From Opitutaceae bacterium (GTDB taxonomy: Bacteria; Verrucomicrobiota; Verrucomicrobiia; Opitutales; Opitutaceae), in assembly GCA_026125215.1 (NCBI GenBank), contig JAHCLN010000003.1, positions 1 to 58,642 on the forward strand: a stretch of 58,642 nucleotides of DNA, given 5' to 3'. Of this stretch, positions 15,795 through 24,426 are shown one piece after another. Made by a program: the position numbers and the translations under genes. Each line of letters opens with the position of its first letter. Within the stretch, counting starts at the first letter, position 1. The notes under the pieces are model-generated. The model ran no database searches. It saw only the letters and a program-made list of their open reading frames with translations, and had not been told where the DNA came from.

Positions 15795-17329
15795 AGGAGA
15801 CCTTCCGCCAGTCCATGTCCTGGCTGCACACCTGGTCGGGGCTGCTCCTCGGCTGGGTGCTGTTCGCCATCTTCGTCACCGGCACGGCCACCTATTTCCG
15901 CTGGGAAATCACCCGCTGGATGCAGCCGGAGATCCGGCAGACAGGCACGCCCTACGACGCCGCGCGCGCCGCCTGGCAACGGCTCGACTCCGTCGCCGCC
16001 GACAGCCCGCAGTGGTTTGTGGAGCTGCCCGACGGCCGCGCCGCCGCGACCACGCTGTTCTGGCGGCACGCCGGCCCGGGCCGGCGCTTTGGCCGGGAGA
16101 CGCTCGACTCCGCCACCGGCCGGCCGGTGGTTGCCCGCGACACCCGCGGCGGGGAATTTTTCTACCGGTTTCATTTCCAGCTCCAATTGCCGCATCCCTG
16201 GGGCCGCTACCTCGCCGGCGTCGCCGCGATGTTCATGTTCGTCGCCCTGATCAGCGGCGTCATCACCCATCGCAAGATGTTCGCCGACTTCTTTACCTTC
16301 CGGCCGGGCCGTGCGCCGCTGCGGGCTTGGCTCGATTTTCACAACGTCACCGCCGTGCTGGCCCTGCCGTTTTACTTCATGATCAGCTACTCGGCCCTCG
16401 TGATCTTCATGACGATGTATATGCCGTGGGGCGGCCGGGTGCTGGCGGAGTCCGCGTCCTCCGCTCGGGCAGGCCGGCCCGCCCCAACCGCCAGTGCCTG
16501 GGTCGCCCCCGCCGATTTCGCCCCGATGCTGGCGACTGCGCAGGCTGCCTGGGGCGACGGCCAGCGCGCGCTCAAGCGCATCGAGGTCGCCAACCGCGGC
16601 ACGGACAAATGCACGGTCACCCTCACCCGCGCCGACGGTCCCAAAATTTCGCTCAATGCGCGCGAACAGCTCCGCTTTGACGGAGTCAGCGGCCAGCTGC
16701 TCGACCCGCCCGTCACTGCCGCCGGCCCCGGCACCGCCGTGCACGATGCGCTCTATGGCCTGCATCTGGCGCGCTTCGCCGGACCCGCGCTGCGTTGGTC
16801 GTTTTTCACCATGGGCCTGCTTGGCAGCGCGCTGGTCGCGACCGGCCTCGTCATGTGGACGATGAAGCGCCGGGCCCGCGGCGGCGCCGGCCTCGCGCTG
16901 GTCGAACGGCTCAACATCACCGCCATCGCCGGCCTGCCGGTAGCCATCGCCGCGCTCTTCTGGGCCAACCGGCTGCTGCCGGTGGACCTCGCCGACCGCG
17001 GCGACTGGGAGGTTTACGGTTTCCTCTGCGCGTGGGGATTCATGCTGATGCATCCGCTGGTGCGGCCCGTGATGGCAGCGTGGCACGAGCAACTGCGCCT
17101 CGGCGCCGCGCTCTTCCTGCTCCTGCCGCTGCTGGATGCGTTGACGGCCGGCCCCTGCCTGCGCGCGGCCTGGCAACACCGCGATTGGGCGCATCTCGGC
17201 TTTGACGCCGCGATGCTCGGCTGCGGGCTGCTGCTTCACTTTGCCGCCAACCGCGTGCACCGCCGGCTCCGCCTCGCCGCCACCGCAGCGGCACCCGCGG
17301 CCTCCGCCGGTTCCACAGTCCACGCATGA
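15791..17329 (+). CDS. PepSY-associated membrane protein (putative siderophore ferric reductase, PiuB/FoxB type)
   Basis: A 512-residue inner-membrane protein with a large periplasmic loop. The first membrane helix reads SWLHTWSGLLLGWVLFAIFV with the conserved His; further helices lie near residues 145-165, 195-215, 335-360 and at the C-terminus. PepSY_TM features are the FHFQLQLPHPWGRY segment, SGVITHRKMFADFF, and DALYGLHLARFAGPALRW. Family members such as FoxB and FiuB are linked to periplasmic reduction and release of iron from hydroxamate siderophores. ATG at 15791 overlaps the stop of the gene before it, and its own stop overlaps the start of the next, so all three are coupled. Confidence 0.88.
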   Translation: MKETFRQSMSWLHTWSGLLLGWVLFAIFVTGTATYFRWEITRWMQPEIRQTGTPYDAARAAWQRLDSVAADSPQWFVELPDGRAAATTLFWRHAGPGRRFGRETLDSATGRPVVARDTRGGEFFYRFHFQLQLPHPWGRYLAGVAAMFMFVALISGVITHRKMFADFFTFRPGRAPLRAWLDFHNVTAVLALPFYFMISYSALVIFMTMYMPWGGRVLAESASSARAGRPAPTASAWVAPADFAPMLATAQAAWGDGQRALKRIEVANRGTDKCTVTLTRADGPKISLNAREQLRFDGVSGQLLDPPVTAAGPGTAVHDALYGLHLARFAGPALRWSFFTMGLLGSALVATGLVMWTMKRRARGGAGLALVERLNITAIAGLPVAIAALFWANRLLPVDLADRGDWEVYGFLCAWGFMLMHPLVRPVMAAWHEQLRLGAALFLLLPLLDALTAGPCLRAAWQHRDWAHLGFDAAMLGCGLLLHFAANRVHRRLRLAATAAAPAASAGSTVHA

Positions 17330-17634
17330 ACCTCGCCGCCCTGCTCCTCACCTACGCCGGATTGCTGGCCCTCGCGCTGACCCGCTCCCCTTATCGCCGG
17401 GCAGTGCTGCCACGCGAACCGGCGCCAACGCTCGTGCGGCTCCTCCCGCCATGCGGCTGGTTGCTGCTGGTCGTTTCCGCCTGCCTGCTCGGCTCAAACC
17501 TGGGCTGGCCGCTGGGACTCGTGACCTGGTGCGCCGACATTGCCGGCGGCGGATTTGCGCTGATCATGCTGCTGGCCTGGCACCCCCGGCTCACCCCGTT
17601 GCCGCTAGCACTGGCCGCCGGTCTGCTGCTGTAG
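17326..17634 (+). CDS. DUF3325-like small membrane protein
   Basis: A 102-residue protein with three or four membrane segments (residues about 1-20, 40-60, 62-82 and 88-102). LLLTYAGLLALALTRSPYRR followed by LGWPLGLVTWCADIAGGGF fits DUF3325, the usual third member of the DUF3649-PepSY-DUF3325 set. Its ATG at 17326 overlaps the PepSY gene stop (ATGA). The last codons run into the membrane segment and then stop, with no soluble tail. Function unknown; probably a partner of the PepSY protein. Confidence 0.85.
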   Translation: MNLAALLLTYAGLLALALTRSPYRRAVLPREPAPTLVRLLPPCGWLLLVVSACLLGSNLGWPLGLVTWCADIAGGGFALIMLLAWHPRLTPLPLALAAGLLL

Positions 17635-17697
17635 GTTGAAGCCACACTTCGTTCTCGTTCTCGCGGGAAAAGTCGTTCTCTCTTTCCGGGTTTCCCC

Positions 17698-19020
17698 ATG
17701 AAGAAATCCCACTTCCCCCGCATCAAGACCATCGCCTACGAGGGCCCCAAGTCCGCCCGCGCCCTCGCCTTCAGGCACTACAACCCCGACGAGGTCATAG
17801 ACGGCCGGACGATGAGCGCGCACCTGCGCTTCTCCATCGCCTACTGGCACGCCTTCCGCGGTGTGGGCAGCGATCCCTTCGGACCCGGCACCATCATGCG
17901 CCCGTGGGAGCGCGGCAAGGACGCCGTCTCCGTCGCCAAGACGCGCATGGACGCCGCCTTTGAGTTTTTCCAAAAAATCCGCGCGCCGTTCTGGTGCTTC
18001 CACGACCGCGACATCGCCCCCGAGGGTCGCACGCTCGCCGAGTCCAACCGCCACCTCGACAAGCTCGTCGCCCACGCGAAGGATCTGCAGAAGGCCACCG
18101 GCGTAAAGCTTCTCTGGGGCACGGCCAACCTCTTCTCCAACCCGCGCTACATGTGCGGCGCCGCCACCAATCCCGACGCCCACGTCTTCGCCTATGCCGC
18201 CGCCCAGGTGAAGAAGGCGCTGGAAGTGACCAAGGCGCTCGGCGGCGAGAACTACGTTTTCTGGGGCGGCCGCGAGGGCTACGAGACGCTCCTCAACACC
18301 GACCTCAAGCGCGAGCAGGACCATCTCGCCCGCTTCCTGCACCTGGCGGTGGCCTACGCGAAACAGATCGGCTTCAAGGGCCAGTTCCTCATCGAGCCCA
18401 AGCCCAAGGAGCCCACCAAGCACCAATACGACTTCGACGTCGCCAGCGGCATCGCCTTCCTCCGCACCTACGGCCTCGAAAAGCACTTCAAGTTCAACAT
18501 CGAGACCAACCACGCCACGCTGGCCGGCCATACTTTCCAACACGAGATCGAGGTCGCCGCCGCGCAGGGCATGCTCGGCTCCATCGACGCCAACGCCGGC
18601 GACCTGCTCCTCGGCTGGGACACCGACCAGTTCAACACCGACGTGCGCGAGCTCACCCTCGCCATGATCTCCATCCTCAAGGCCGGCGGCCTCGGCACCG
18701 GCGGCTTCAACTTCGACGCCAAGCTGCGCCGCCCCTCCATCGATCCCGAGGACCTCTTCCACGCGCACATCGGCGGCATGGACGCCTACGCCCTCGCCTT
18801 CAAGCTGGCCCGGAAAATCCTCGCCGACGGCAAGCTCGAGCAGTTTGTCGCCGACCGCTACGCTAGCTACGACACCGGCTACGGCCGCGACATCGAGAAA
18901 GGCCGCGTGGGCTTCAAGGAATTGAACAAGCTCGTCCTCACCAAGCTCGGCGAACCCAAGCCGAAGTCCGGCAAACAGGAATATCTCGAAAACTTGGTCA
19001 TGCAGTATCTGCACGATTAA
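17698..19020 (+). CDS. xylA: xylose isomerase
   Basis: A 440-residue class II xylose isomerase interconverting D-xylose and D-xylulose with two divalent metals. His102 and Asp105 in [13 protein letters not shown] are the catalytic pair; metal ligands lie in [33 protein letters not shown] and SIDANAGD, and the C-terminal [13 protein letters not shown] segment is conserved. The length fits class II (about 435-440 residues). The 63-base leader contains three GTTCTC words (17651, 17657 and 17675), which may be part of an operator. No xylulokinase, XylR or transporter is adjacent. A strong terminator follows. Confidence 0.98.
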   Translation: MKKSHFPRIKTIAYEGPKSARALAFRHYNPDEVIDGRTMSAHLRFSIAYWHAFRGVGSDPFGPGTIMRPWERGKDAVSVAKTRMDAAFEFFQKIRAPFWCFHDRDIAPEGRTLAESNRHLDKLVAHAKDLQKATGVKLLWGTANLFSNPRYMCGAATNPDAHVFAYAAAQVKKALEVTKALGGENYVFWGGREGYETLLNTDLKREQDHLARFLHLAVAYAKQIGFKGQFLIEPKPKEPTKHQYDFDVASGIAFLRTYGLEKHFKFNIETNHATLAGHTFQHEIEVAAAQGMLGSIDANAGDLLLGWDTDQFNTDVRELTLAMISILKAGGLGTGGFNFDAKLRRPSIDPEDLFHAHIGGMDAYALAFKLARKILADGKLEQFVADRYASYDTGYGRDIEKGRVGFKELNKLVLTKLGEPKPKSGKQEYLENLVMQYLHD

Positions 19021-19030
19021 ACCACTCCAA

Positions 19031-19058
19031 GGCCGCCCTCTCGGGGGCGGCCTTTTTT
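19031..19058 (+). terminator. rho-independent terminator of xylA
   Basis: A GC-rich perfect stem (arms GGCCGCCC and GGGCGGCC, loop of about five bases) is followed at once by a run of six T. It begins 10 bases after the xylA stop and is the clearest intrinsic terminator in the window. Confidence 0.9.
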
Positions 19059-19079
19059 GCGCCCGATTTCAGAGAGGTG

Positions 19080-19103
19080 GACGGGCTGGTCCCTCAGCCC
19101 GTC
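19080..19103. repeat. REP-like palindrome
   Basis: Arms GACGGGCTG (19080-19088) and CAGCCCGTC (19095-19103) form a perfect 9-bp hairpin with a 6-base loop in the gap between xylA and the lipoprotein gene. No T run follows, so it is not a simple terminator. It resembles in size and composition the palindrome inside hsdS at 25485-25505. Confidence 0.6.
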
Positions 19104-19231
19104 AAAGTCCTGCGCGTCCCCGGGAACCAACCGCCCACCCCGACCTCTCACTGGGTTCACCTGGCCGGACATGACCTTCAGTGCTGGCTGGCATTTGCCT
19201 CATCCCACGGTTTCATTTCCTCGTTTCCTCC

Positions 19232-19645
19232 ATGAAAGCCTTCCTCCTCGTCGCGCTCATCCTGCCGTTGCTCGCCGGCTGTTCGTCGCTCTCCACCCAC
19301 AAGAATCCCGCCGTGAAGCTCGGTGACTTCCAGCGTTTCCACGTCGAGAAGCGCCTGTCCGACGACCGCGGACTCGAGATCCTCATCGCCCGCGACCTCC
19401 AGCGCCGCGGGTTCACGGCCACGCACGGTTTTCTCACCATGATGCCGGACGATACCCAGGTCATCATCACCTACGACGACCGCTGGGCCTGGGATTTCCG
19501 CACCTATCTCATCGAGCTCAACATCGCCGCCGTGGACGCCTACCGGAAACGGCTCATCGCCACCTCCACCTCCCGCGTGCCCGGGCCGCTCAGCCGCGAC
19601 CCCGAGGTGATGATCGGCGAGATCCTCGACTCGTTCTTCAAGTAG
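19232..19645 (+). CDS. small outer-membrane-type lipoprotein of unknown function
   Basis: A 137-residue protein with a lipoprotein signal peptide and a clear lipobox (LPLLAGCSSL; Cys17 would be lipidated). The mature part is short and compact, with LGDFQRFHVEKRLSDDRGL, then a segment rich in acidic residues and tyrosine (VIITYDDRWAWDFRTYLIEL), and ends SRDPEVMIGEILDSFFK. The pattern resembles DUF4136-like lipoproteins, but I am not certain of that. ATG at 19232 is chosen because the signal peptide starts there. It is preceded by the xylA terminator and a palindrome, so it is probably its own transcription unit. Confidence 0.8.
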   Translation: MKAFLLVALILPLLAGCSSLSTHKNPAVKLGDFQRFHVEKRLSDDRGLEILIARDLQRRGFTATHGFLTMMPDDTQVIITYDDRWAWDFRTYLIELNIAAVDAYRKRLIATSTSRVPGPLSRDPEVMIGEILDSFFK

Positions 19646-19720
19646 GAGGCACGCAGCTACGTCGGTTCAGGCCTATCCGGCCGGCATTGACCGGCCCGCG
19701 CGGTCTGGTTCCTTTGGGGT

Positions 19721-20116
19721 GTGAGCACCAGCGCCCCTTTCCGCCCCTCCGGCCAGCGAATCCTCCTCGCCGAGGATGATCCCACGACGCGGCGCATTGT
19801 CAGCTTCAAGCTCGGGCGCGACGGTTACACGGTCGAGACCGCCGACAATGGAGAACAGCTCCTGCAAATGGCCGCCGCCCGCCCGCCCGCGCTCTTCATC
19901 CTCGACCTCATGATGCCCATCCAGGACGGCTTCAGCACGCTGCTGCGCCTCAAGGAGGAACCGGCGCTGGCCGGCATCCCCGTCATCGTGCTGTCCGCCA
20001 AGAACGACGAGGAGGAGGTCGTGCGCTGTCTCAACGCCGGTGCCGCCGACTACGTGGTGAAGCCCTTCAGTCCCGAGGAACTGGCCGTGCGCGTGGGCCG
20101 GCTGCTGAAAAAATGA
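19721..20116 (+). CDS. stand-alone response-regulator receiver protein
   Basis: A 131-residue single-domain receiver. The acidic pocket is Glu18-Asp19-Asp20 (ILLAEDDPTTR), the phosphorylation site is Asp62 (FILDLMMPIQDG), the switch residue Ser92 (VLSAKN) and the conserved Lys114 (YVVKPFSPEE). It has no output domain, so it must signal by protein contact. The start is GTG at 19721. It is the first gene of a four-gene set and its stop overlaps the next start (ATGA), so the following protein is probably made in step with it. A cognate histidine kinase is not in the window. Control of the polysaccharide machinery encoded downstream is the natural inference. Confidence 0.93.
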   Translation: MSTSAPFRPSGQRILLAEDDPTTRRIVSFKLGRDGYTVETADNGEQLLQMAAARPPALFILDLMMPIQDGFSTLLRLKEEPALAGIPVIVLSAKNDEEEVVRCLNAGAADYVVKPFSPEELAVRVGRLLKK

Positions 20117-21447
20117 TGGTCCGCTCCCTCATTGCCTCCGGCCGCCTGCTGCTGGGTCTGGCCGCTTTCGCGCTCACGGCCTCCGCCGCCACCCGGGAGG
20201 AGGCCTTGGCGGCCCGCGCCGCCGGCGATTATCCGCGGGCCATCGAACTTTTTGCCACGCTCCTCACCGCCGCGCCCGACGACGCCGAACTGCACCTGCT
20301 GCTCGGCACCGTGCAGGGCTGGGCCGGCCGGTATGACGACGCGCTCGCCACCCTGGCCCGCGGGCTCGCGCTCGCACCGGAGGACACCGACCTGCAGCTG
20401 GCCCGCGGCCGCGTGCTGGCCTGGTCCGGCCGCCTGGGCGAAGCGGAAAACGTCTTTCGCGCGATCCTCGCCCGTCAGCCCGAAAACCTCGAAGCCCAGA
20501 ACATGGTCGGCCGCGTGCTCACCTGGCGCAAACGCTACGACGCCGCCGAGGCCGTTTACACCAACATCCTGACCGTGGCCCCCTCCGATCCCGACGCGCT
20601 CGTCGGCCGAGGCGATGTCGCCCGCTTTCAGGAACGCTACGACGAAGCCCGCGGCTTCTACCAGCGGGCGCTCGCCGTGGATCCCGGCTCGGCCGAGCTC
20701 GCCCGGCGGCTGGCCGCCATGCGCGGCGCCGGCCGCTGGCGTTTCGACGGCGGCTACGAGCACAGTTTCTTCGCCGGCGACCTGCGCGCCGACTGGTCCA
20801 CCTGGCACGCCGCCCTGCGCTACGCCGCGGACCGGCGCACCGGACTCGCCCTCGGGCTCGAGCACAGCCGGCGCTTCGGGCTCACCGACACGCAGATCAC
20901 CGGCACGGTGGACCGGCGGTTTTCCGACGCCGCCACGGGCTACGCGCGGCTGAGCGCCACGCCCTCGGCGGACTTTTATGCCGAGCACATGCTCGCCGTC
21001 GGCGGCACCTGGCGGGTGCGGGGCGGCGAAGGCGAACACCTCCCCCTCCTCCTGCTCGCCGACTACCGGGCCGCGACCTACGCTCCCGGCACCGCCCACT
21101 CGCTCTGGCTGGGCGTCACCCAATACGTGAGCGGCCGCACCGCGCTCACCTTCAAGGGCCTCGTCACGCGCAACCTCAACCGCCGCTGGACCGACGGCTG
21201 GCAAATCCGGCTCGACCGCGAACCGGCCGACCACTGGCGCTGGCATCTCGCGTATGTGGACAGCAACGAATCGCTCTCCAGCACCGTCATCGACTTCACC
21301 CGCGAACTCCGCACCCGGGCCGTCTTCGGGGGAATCTACTATGAGTTCAGTCCGGTTTTCGGGGTGCGGCTCGATCTGACCCACGAATGGGCCGGCGGGC
21401 TGCCCGACCGCAACGCCGTCAATGCCAGCCTCACCACCCGTTTCTGA
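20113..21447 (+). CDS. TPR plus YaiO-type outer-membrane beta-barrel protein
   Basis: A 444-residue exported protein: signal peptide to about residue 25 (LAAFALTASAA), then about five TPR-like helix pairs (residues 28-200, for example ARAAGDYPRAIELFATLL and YDDALATLARGLALAPED), then a C-terminal beta-barrel of about 240 residues (GRWRFDGGYEHSFF through NAVNASLTTRF) with alternating aromatic and polar residues and a terminal Phe. The barrel matches the YaiO family pattern. The whole layout, TPR then barrel, recalls exopolysaccharide export porins such as PgaA/HmsH and BcsC. It is followed with a 26-base overlap by the HEAT-repeat gene. An outer-membrane export or docking role is inferred. Confidence 0.87.
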   Translation: MMVRSLIASGRLLLGLAAFALTASAATREEALAARAAGDYPRAIELFATLLTAAPDDAELHLLLGTVQGWAGRYDDALATLARGLALAPEDTDLQLARGRVLAWSGRLGEAENVFRAILARQPENLEAQNMVGRVLTWRKRYDAAEAVYTNILTVAPSDPDALVGRGDVARFQERYDEARGFYQRALAVDPGSAELARRLAAMRGAGRWRFDGGYEHSFFAGDLRADWSTWHAALRYAADRRTGLALGLEHSRRFGLTDTQITGTVDRRFSDAATGYARLSATPSADFYAEHMLAVGGTWRVRGGEGEHLPLLLLADYRAATYAPGTAHSLWLGVTQYVSGRTALTFKGLVTRNLNRRWTDGWQIRLDREPADHWRWHLAYVDSNESLSSTVIDFTRELRTRAVFGGIYYEFSPVFGVRLDLTHEWAGGLPDRNAVNASLTTRF

Positions 21448-22504
21448 GTCCGCGCTGCTGGCCGTGATCATCGCGCTGTGCTGGGCGATGGCCGGCGGCG
21501 CCCTCCTGGTCTGGGGCGGGGTGTTCGCGGCGCGGGTGCGCCGCCTGCATCGCGACCGGCGCAACGCCGCGGCCGAGCACCGGCTCACCGGCCTCGTGCT
21601 CGACCGCACCGCCCGGCCGCCGGCGGAGCGCGACCCCGCCGCCTTCGCCGCGTTGAAACCCTGGGAACGGGAAGTCCTGCTCCGCGTGCTGCGGCAGTTG
21701 ATCGAGCAGACCAAGGGCCGCGAGCGCTCGCAGCTGGTCGGCGCGCTGCGCGAAGCCGGCTTTCACCGGCAGGCGCTCACCGACCTGCGCCACGGCTTCA
21801 GCCTGCGCCGGCTGCACGCGGCCAACCTGCTCGGGGACTTTGACGACGAGGAAAGCATTGCCGCGCTGCGCGGGGCGCTCGCCGACCGCGACGGCGCCGT
21901 GCGCCTCGCCGCCGCCCGCGCGCTGCTGCGGCTCGACCGCATCGATTCCCTCGCGGGGCTGCTGCGCGATCTCGCGTTTTCCCGCGAGGATCCGCCGCTG
22001 ATTTTGGCGGAGATTTTCGCCCGTCTGCCGGAGCGCCTCATCCCCGAGGCGGTGCGGCTGCTGGACGGCGATCTGCCGGCGGAGTGGACGCGCATGCTCG
22101 CCATCGCCCTTGGCCGCCGGCAGGTGAGCGGCGCCTACGACACCTTCACCTCCCTCCGGCTAAGCGCTTCGCCCCGCGTGCGCGCCGCCGCCTGGGTGGC
22201 GCTGGCCGAGCTGGGCGATCCCCGGGCCGGGGAGCTGGTGATCGAGGGCCTGCGCGATCCCGCGCCCGATGTGCGCCGTGCCGCCGCCCAGTGCGCCGGT
22301 CAGCTCGGCGGACCGGAGGTGCTCGCACCCCTCGCGGCATTGCTCGCCGATACCGACTGGAACGTCGCCTGGGCCGCGGCGCAGGCGCTGCTCCAATCCG
22401 GCCCCGCCGGCCGCGAGCGGCTCGAAGCGCACGGCCGCACCGCACCGGACGGCGACGCCGGCAAACAGGCCCTGCTGGAGCTGACCCCGGAGGCCGCGCC
22501 ATGA
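21422..22504 (+). CDS. membrane-anchored HEAT-repeat protein
   Basis: A 360-residue protein with one N-terminal membrane helix (residues about 11-37, LLAVIIALCWAMAGGALLVW), a basic stop-transfer stretch (RVRRLHRDRR) and then HEAT/Armadillo-like repeats filling most of the remainder. Examples are SIAALRGALADRDGAVRLAAARAL and AGELVIEGLRDPAPDVRRAA. By the positive-inside rule the repeats would face the cytoplasm. HEAT repeats make protein contacts, so this could bridge the receiver protein to the glycosyltransferase. ATG at 21422 overlaps the previous gene by 26 bases; its stop overlaps the glycosyltransferase start as ATGA. No enzymatic motif is visible. Confidence 0.87.
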   Translation: MPASPPVSESALLAVIIALCWAMAGGALLVWGGVFAARVRRLHRDRRNAAAEHRLTGLVLDRTARPPAERDPAAFAALKPWEREVLLRVLRQLIEQTKGRERSQLVGALREAGFHRQALTDLRHGFSLRRLHAANLLGDFDDEESIAALRGALADRDGAVRLAAARALLRLDRIDSLAGLLRDLAFSREDPPLILAEIFARLPERLIPEAVRLLDGDLPAEWTRMLAIALGRRQVSGAYDTFTSLRLSASPRVRAAAWVALAELGDPRAGELVIEGLRDPAPDVRRAAAQCAGQLGGPEVLAPLAALLADTDWNVAWAAAQALLQSGPAGRERLEAHGRTAPDGDAGKQALLELTPEAAP

Positions 22505-23937
22505 CCGAAGCCCCGCCGCCCTCCACCCTCCTCCTCGTCGCCACCGTCATCGGCTGGGGCGTCTTCGGTCTGGCGCTGCTGCAATACGGCATCTACACGG
22601 TGCAGACGGTGCTGGCGTTTTTCGAAATGAAGCGCGCCCGGCACGAGGAGCGCCGGGCCCAGGCCGGCTGGATGCTCGGAGCGAAATCCGTCCCCGGCAT
22701 TTCCCTCCTCGTCCCCGCCTACAACGAAGAGCTCACCATCGAGTCGAACATCCGTTCGCTGCTCACCCTGCGCTACCCGCGTTACGAGATCATCGTCGTC
22801 AACGACGGCTCGAAGGACGGCACGGCCGCGGCGGTGATCAAGGCCTTCGGCCTCCGGCGCACCGTGCTGCGCCGCCCGCACCCCGCCCCCTGCAAGCCCA
22901 TCCGCGGCATCTACGCCCACCCCGACCTCCCGAACCTCCTCTTCATCGACAAGGAAAACGGCGGCAAGTCCGACGCCCTCAACGCCGCCATGAACTACGC
23001 CCGCCACCCGCTCGTCTGCGGCGTGGATGCCGACTCGCTCCTCGACTACAACTCCCTGCTCAAGGCCGCCCGCCCCTTCGTCAACCGGCCCAACACCCTG
23101 ATCGCCGTCGGCGGCACCATCCGCATCGCCAACGGCTGCGAGGTCCACGGCGGCACCGTCGTCAACGAAAACGCCCCGCGCAAGCTCCTGCCCCTCTTCC
23201 AGATCGTCGAGTATCTGCGCGCCTTCCTCATCGCCCGGCTCGCCTTCAGCCGGATGAACACCGTGTCCATCATCTCCGGCGCCTTCGGCCTCTTCAAGCG
23301 CAGCGCCGTGCTCGCCGTCGGCGGTTACACCCACGGCACCGTCGGCGAGGACATGGAGCTCATCGTCAAGCTGCACCGCCACTACCGGGAAAAACGCGAG
23401 CCCTACCACATCCTCTTCATCCCCGACCCCGTGTGCTGGACCGAGGCGCCCGAGAGCCTCGCCGTGCTGCGCCGCCAGCGCACGCGCTGGGAACGCGGCC
23501 TCTGCGAGGTGCTCTGGCGCCACCGCGACATGATGCTCAACCCGCGCTACGGCCGCATCGGGCTCGTCGGCCTGCCGATGTTCGCGTTCTTCGACATCCT
23601 CGGCCCCTTCTTCGACCTCGCCGGTCTCCTGCTCCTGCCGCTCTTCTGGTGGTTCGGTCTGCTGAGCTTCGAGTTCCTCCTCGCCTTCTACAGCCTCGTG
23701 GCACTCTACGGCGTCTTCCTGAGCATGATGGCGCTGGTCCTCGGCGAGGTCGCGCTCTTCCGCACCACGCGCAAGCGCGACATGGCCCTGCTCGCCCTCG
23801 CCGCCATCGTGGAAAATTTCGGCTACCGCCAGCTCAACATCGTCTGGCGCATGGAAGGCATCTGGCAGTTCTTCCGCAAACAAAAGGGCTGGGGCGACAT
23901 GACCCGCACCGGCTTCGGCAAAAAACCGGCGCAGTGA
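22501..23937 (+). CDS. family 2 processive glycosyltransferase (exopolysaccharide synthase)
   Basis: A 478-residue inner-membrane GT2. One membrane helix (residues about 8-42) precedes the catalytic domain, and three or four helices follow (residues about 355-440). The processive-synthase signature is complete: Asp102 in IIVVNDGSKDG, Asp176 and Asp178 in GVDADS, Asp284 in TVGEDME, and Gln326-Trp330 as QRTRW. This places it with the PgaC/IcaA/BcsA-like synthases rather than single-addition transferases. No PilZ domain is fused to it, so control is more likely through the receiver and HEAT proteins of the same operon. The sugar donor cannot be read from sequence. Confidence 0.93.
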   Translation: MTEAPPPSTLLLVATVIGWGVFGLALLQYGIYTVQTVLAFFEMKRARHEERRAQAGWMLGAKSVPGISLLVPAYNEELTIESNIRSLLTLRYPRYEIIVVNDGSKDGTAAAVIKAFGLRRTVLRRPHPAPCKPIRGIYAHPDLPNLLFIDKENGGKSDALNAAMNYARHPLVCGVDADSLLDYNSLLKAARPFVNRPNTLIAVGGTIRIANGCEVHGGTVVNENAPRKLLPLFQIVEYLRAFLIARLAFSRMNTVSIISGAFGLFKRSAVLAVGGYTHGTVGEDMELIVKLHRHYREKREPYHILFIPDPVCWTEAPESLAVLRRQRTRWERGLCEVLWRHRDMMLNPRYGRIGLVGLPMFAFFDILGPFFDLAGLLLLPLFWWFGLLSFEFLLAFYSLVALYGVFLSMMALVLGEVALFRTTRKRDMALLALAAIVENFGYRQLNIVWRMEGIWQFFRKQKGWGDMTRTGFGKKPAQ

Positions 23938-23979
23938 GTTCAGGTTAGCCGGGGGCAACAGCCACCGTGGCGATCGCCC

Positions 23980-24426
23980 TCAGGCACTGGCAACGGCAGC
24001 CGGCCGCGGCAAAGTGGCGGGTTGGGCTGTGGGCGTGAGCGTGAGATCGGTGAACGATACGGAGGGAAGCAGAAACACCCCGTGAGGCCCTCGAGCCGTC
24101 AGCATGGCGATCGTTTCGCGGGCGGTCGAATAGAGCAGACTTGGACAGGTCACGGCCACAAGGCGCAGATGCTGCTCTTCAGCCAGCTCTGCCGTTACGG
24201 TAAAGATACCGGAAACCTCAATGCTGCCCTCGTATTGAGCCGGCTTGTCGCCGGCTCCTTTGAAGCTCACCTTGAGCGTCACCTGCCACTGATTTTTGAC
24301 CACATCGCCACGGGCAAAGCTCTGCGCGGTGGTCACATTCACCTCGGAGGAGAACTCCGGCGGTTTCGGCTGGAGCACGATCGCTCCGATGAAGGTTTGA
24401 TTAAGCTGCAGCGGGGAGGGTTTCAT
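23980..24426 (-). CDS. SecB-like chaperone of a toxin-antitoxin-chaperone module
   Basis: A 148-residue SecB-family protein. The N-terminal LQLNQTFIGAIVLQ, central YEGSIEVSGIFTVTAELAEE and the CPSLLYSTARETIAMLTARG helix followed by FLLPSVSFTDL match SecB. It is the third gene after a toxin and an antitoxin, overlapping the antitoxin gene by 26 bases. In known toxin-antitoxin-chaperone systems, such as HigBA-SecB of Mycobacterium tuberculosis, the chaperone binds and protects the antitoxin. A general export role is possible but the operon argues for a dedicated chaperone. The C-terminus is a Pro/Ala-rich tail. Confidence 0.88.
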   Translation of the reverse strand: MKPSPLQLNQTFIGAIVLQPKPPEFSSEVNVTTAQSFARGDVVKNQWQVTLKVSFKGAGDKPAQYEGSIEVSGIFTVTAELAEEQHLRLVAVTCPSLLYSTARETIAMLTARGPHGVFLLPSVSFTDLTLTPTAQPATLPRPAAVASA

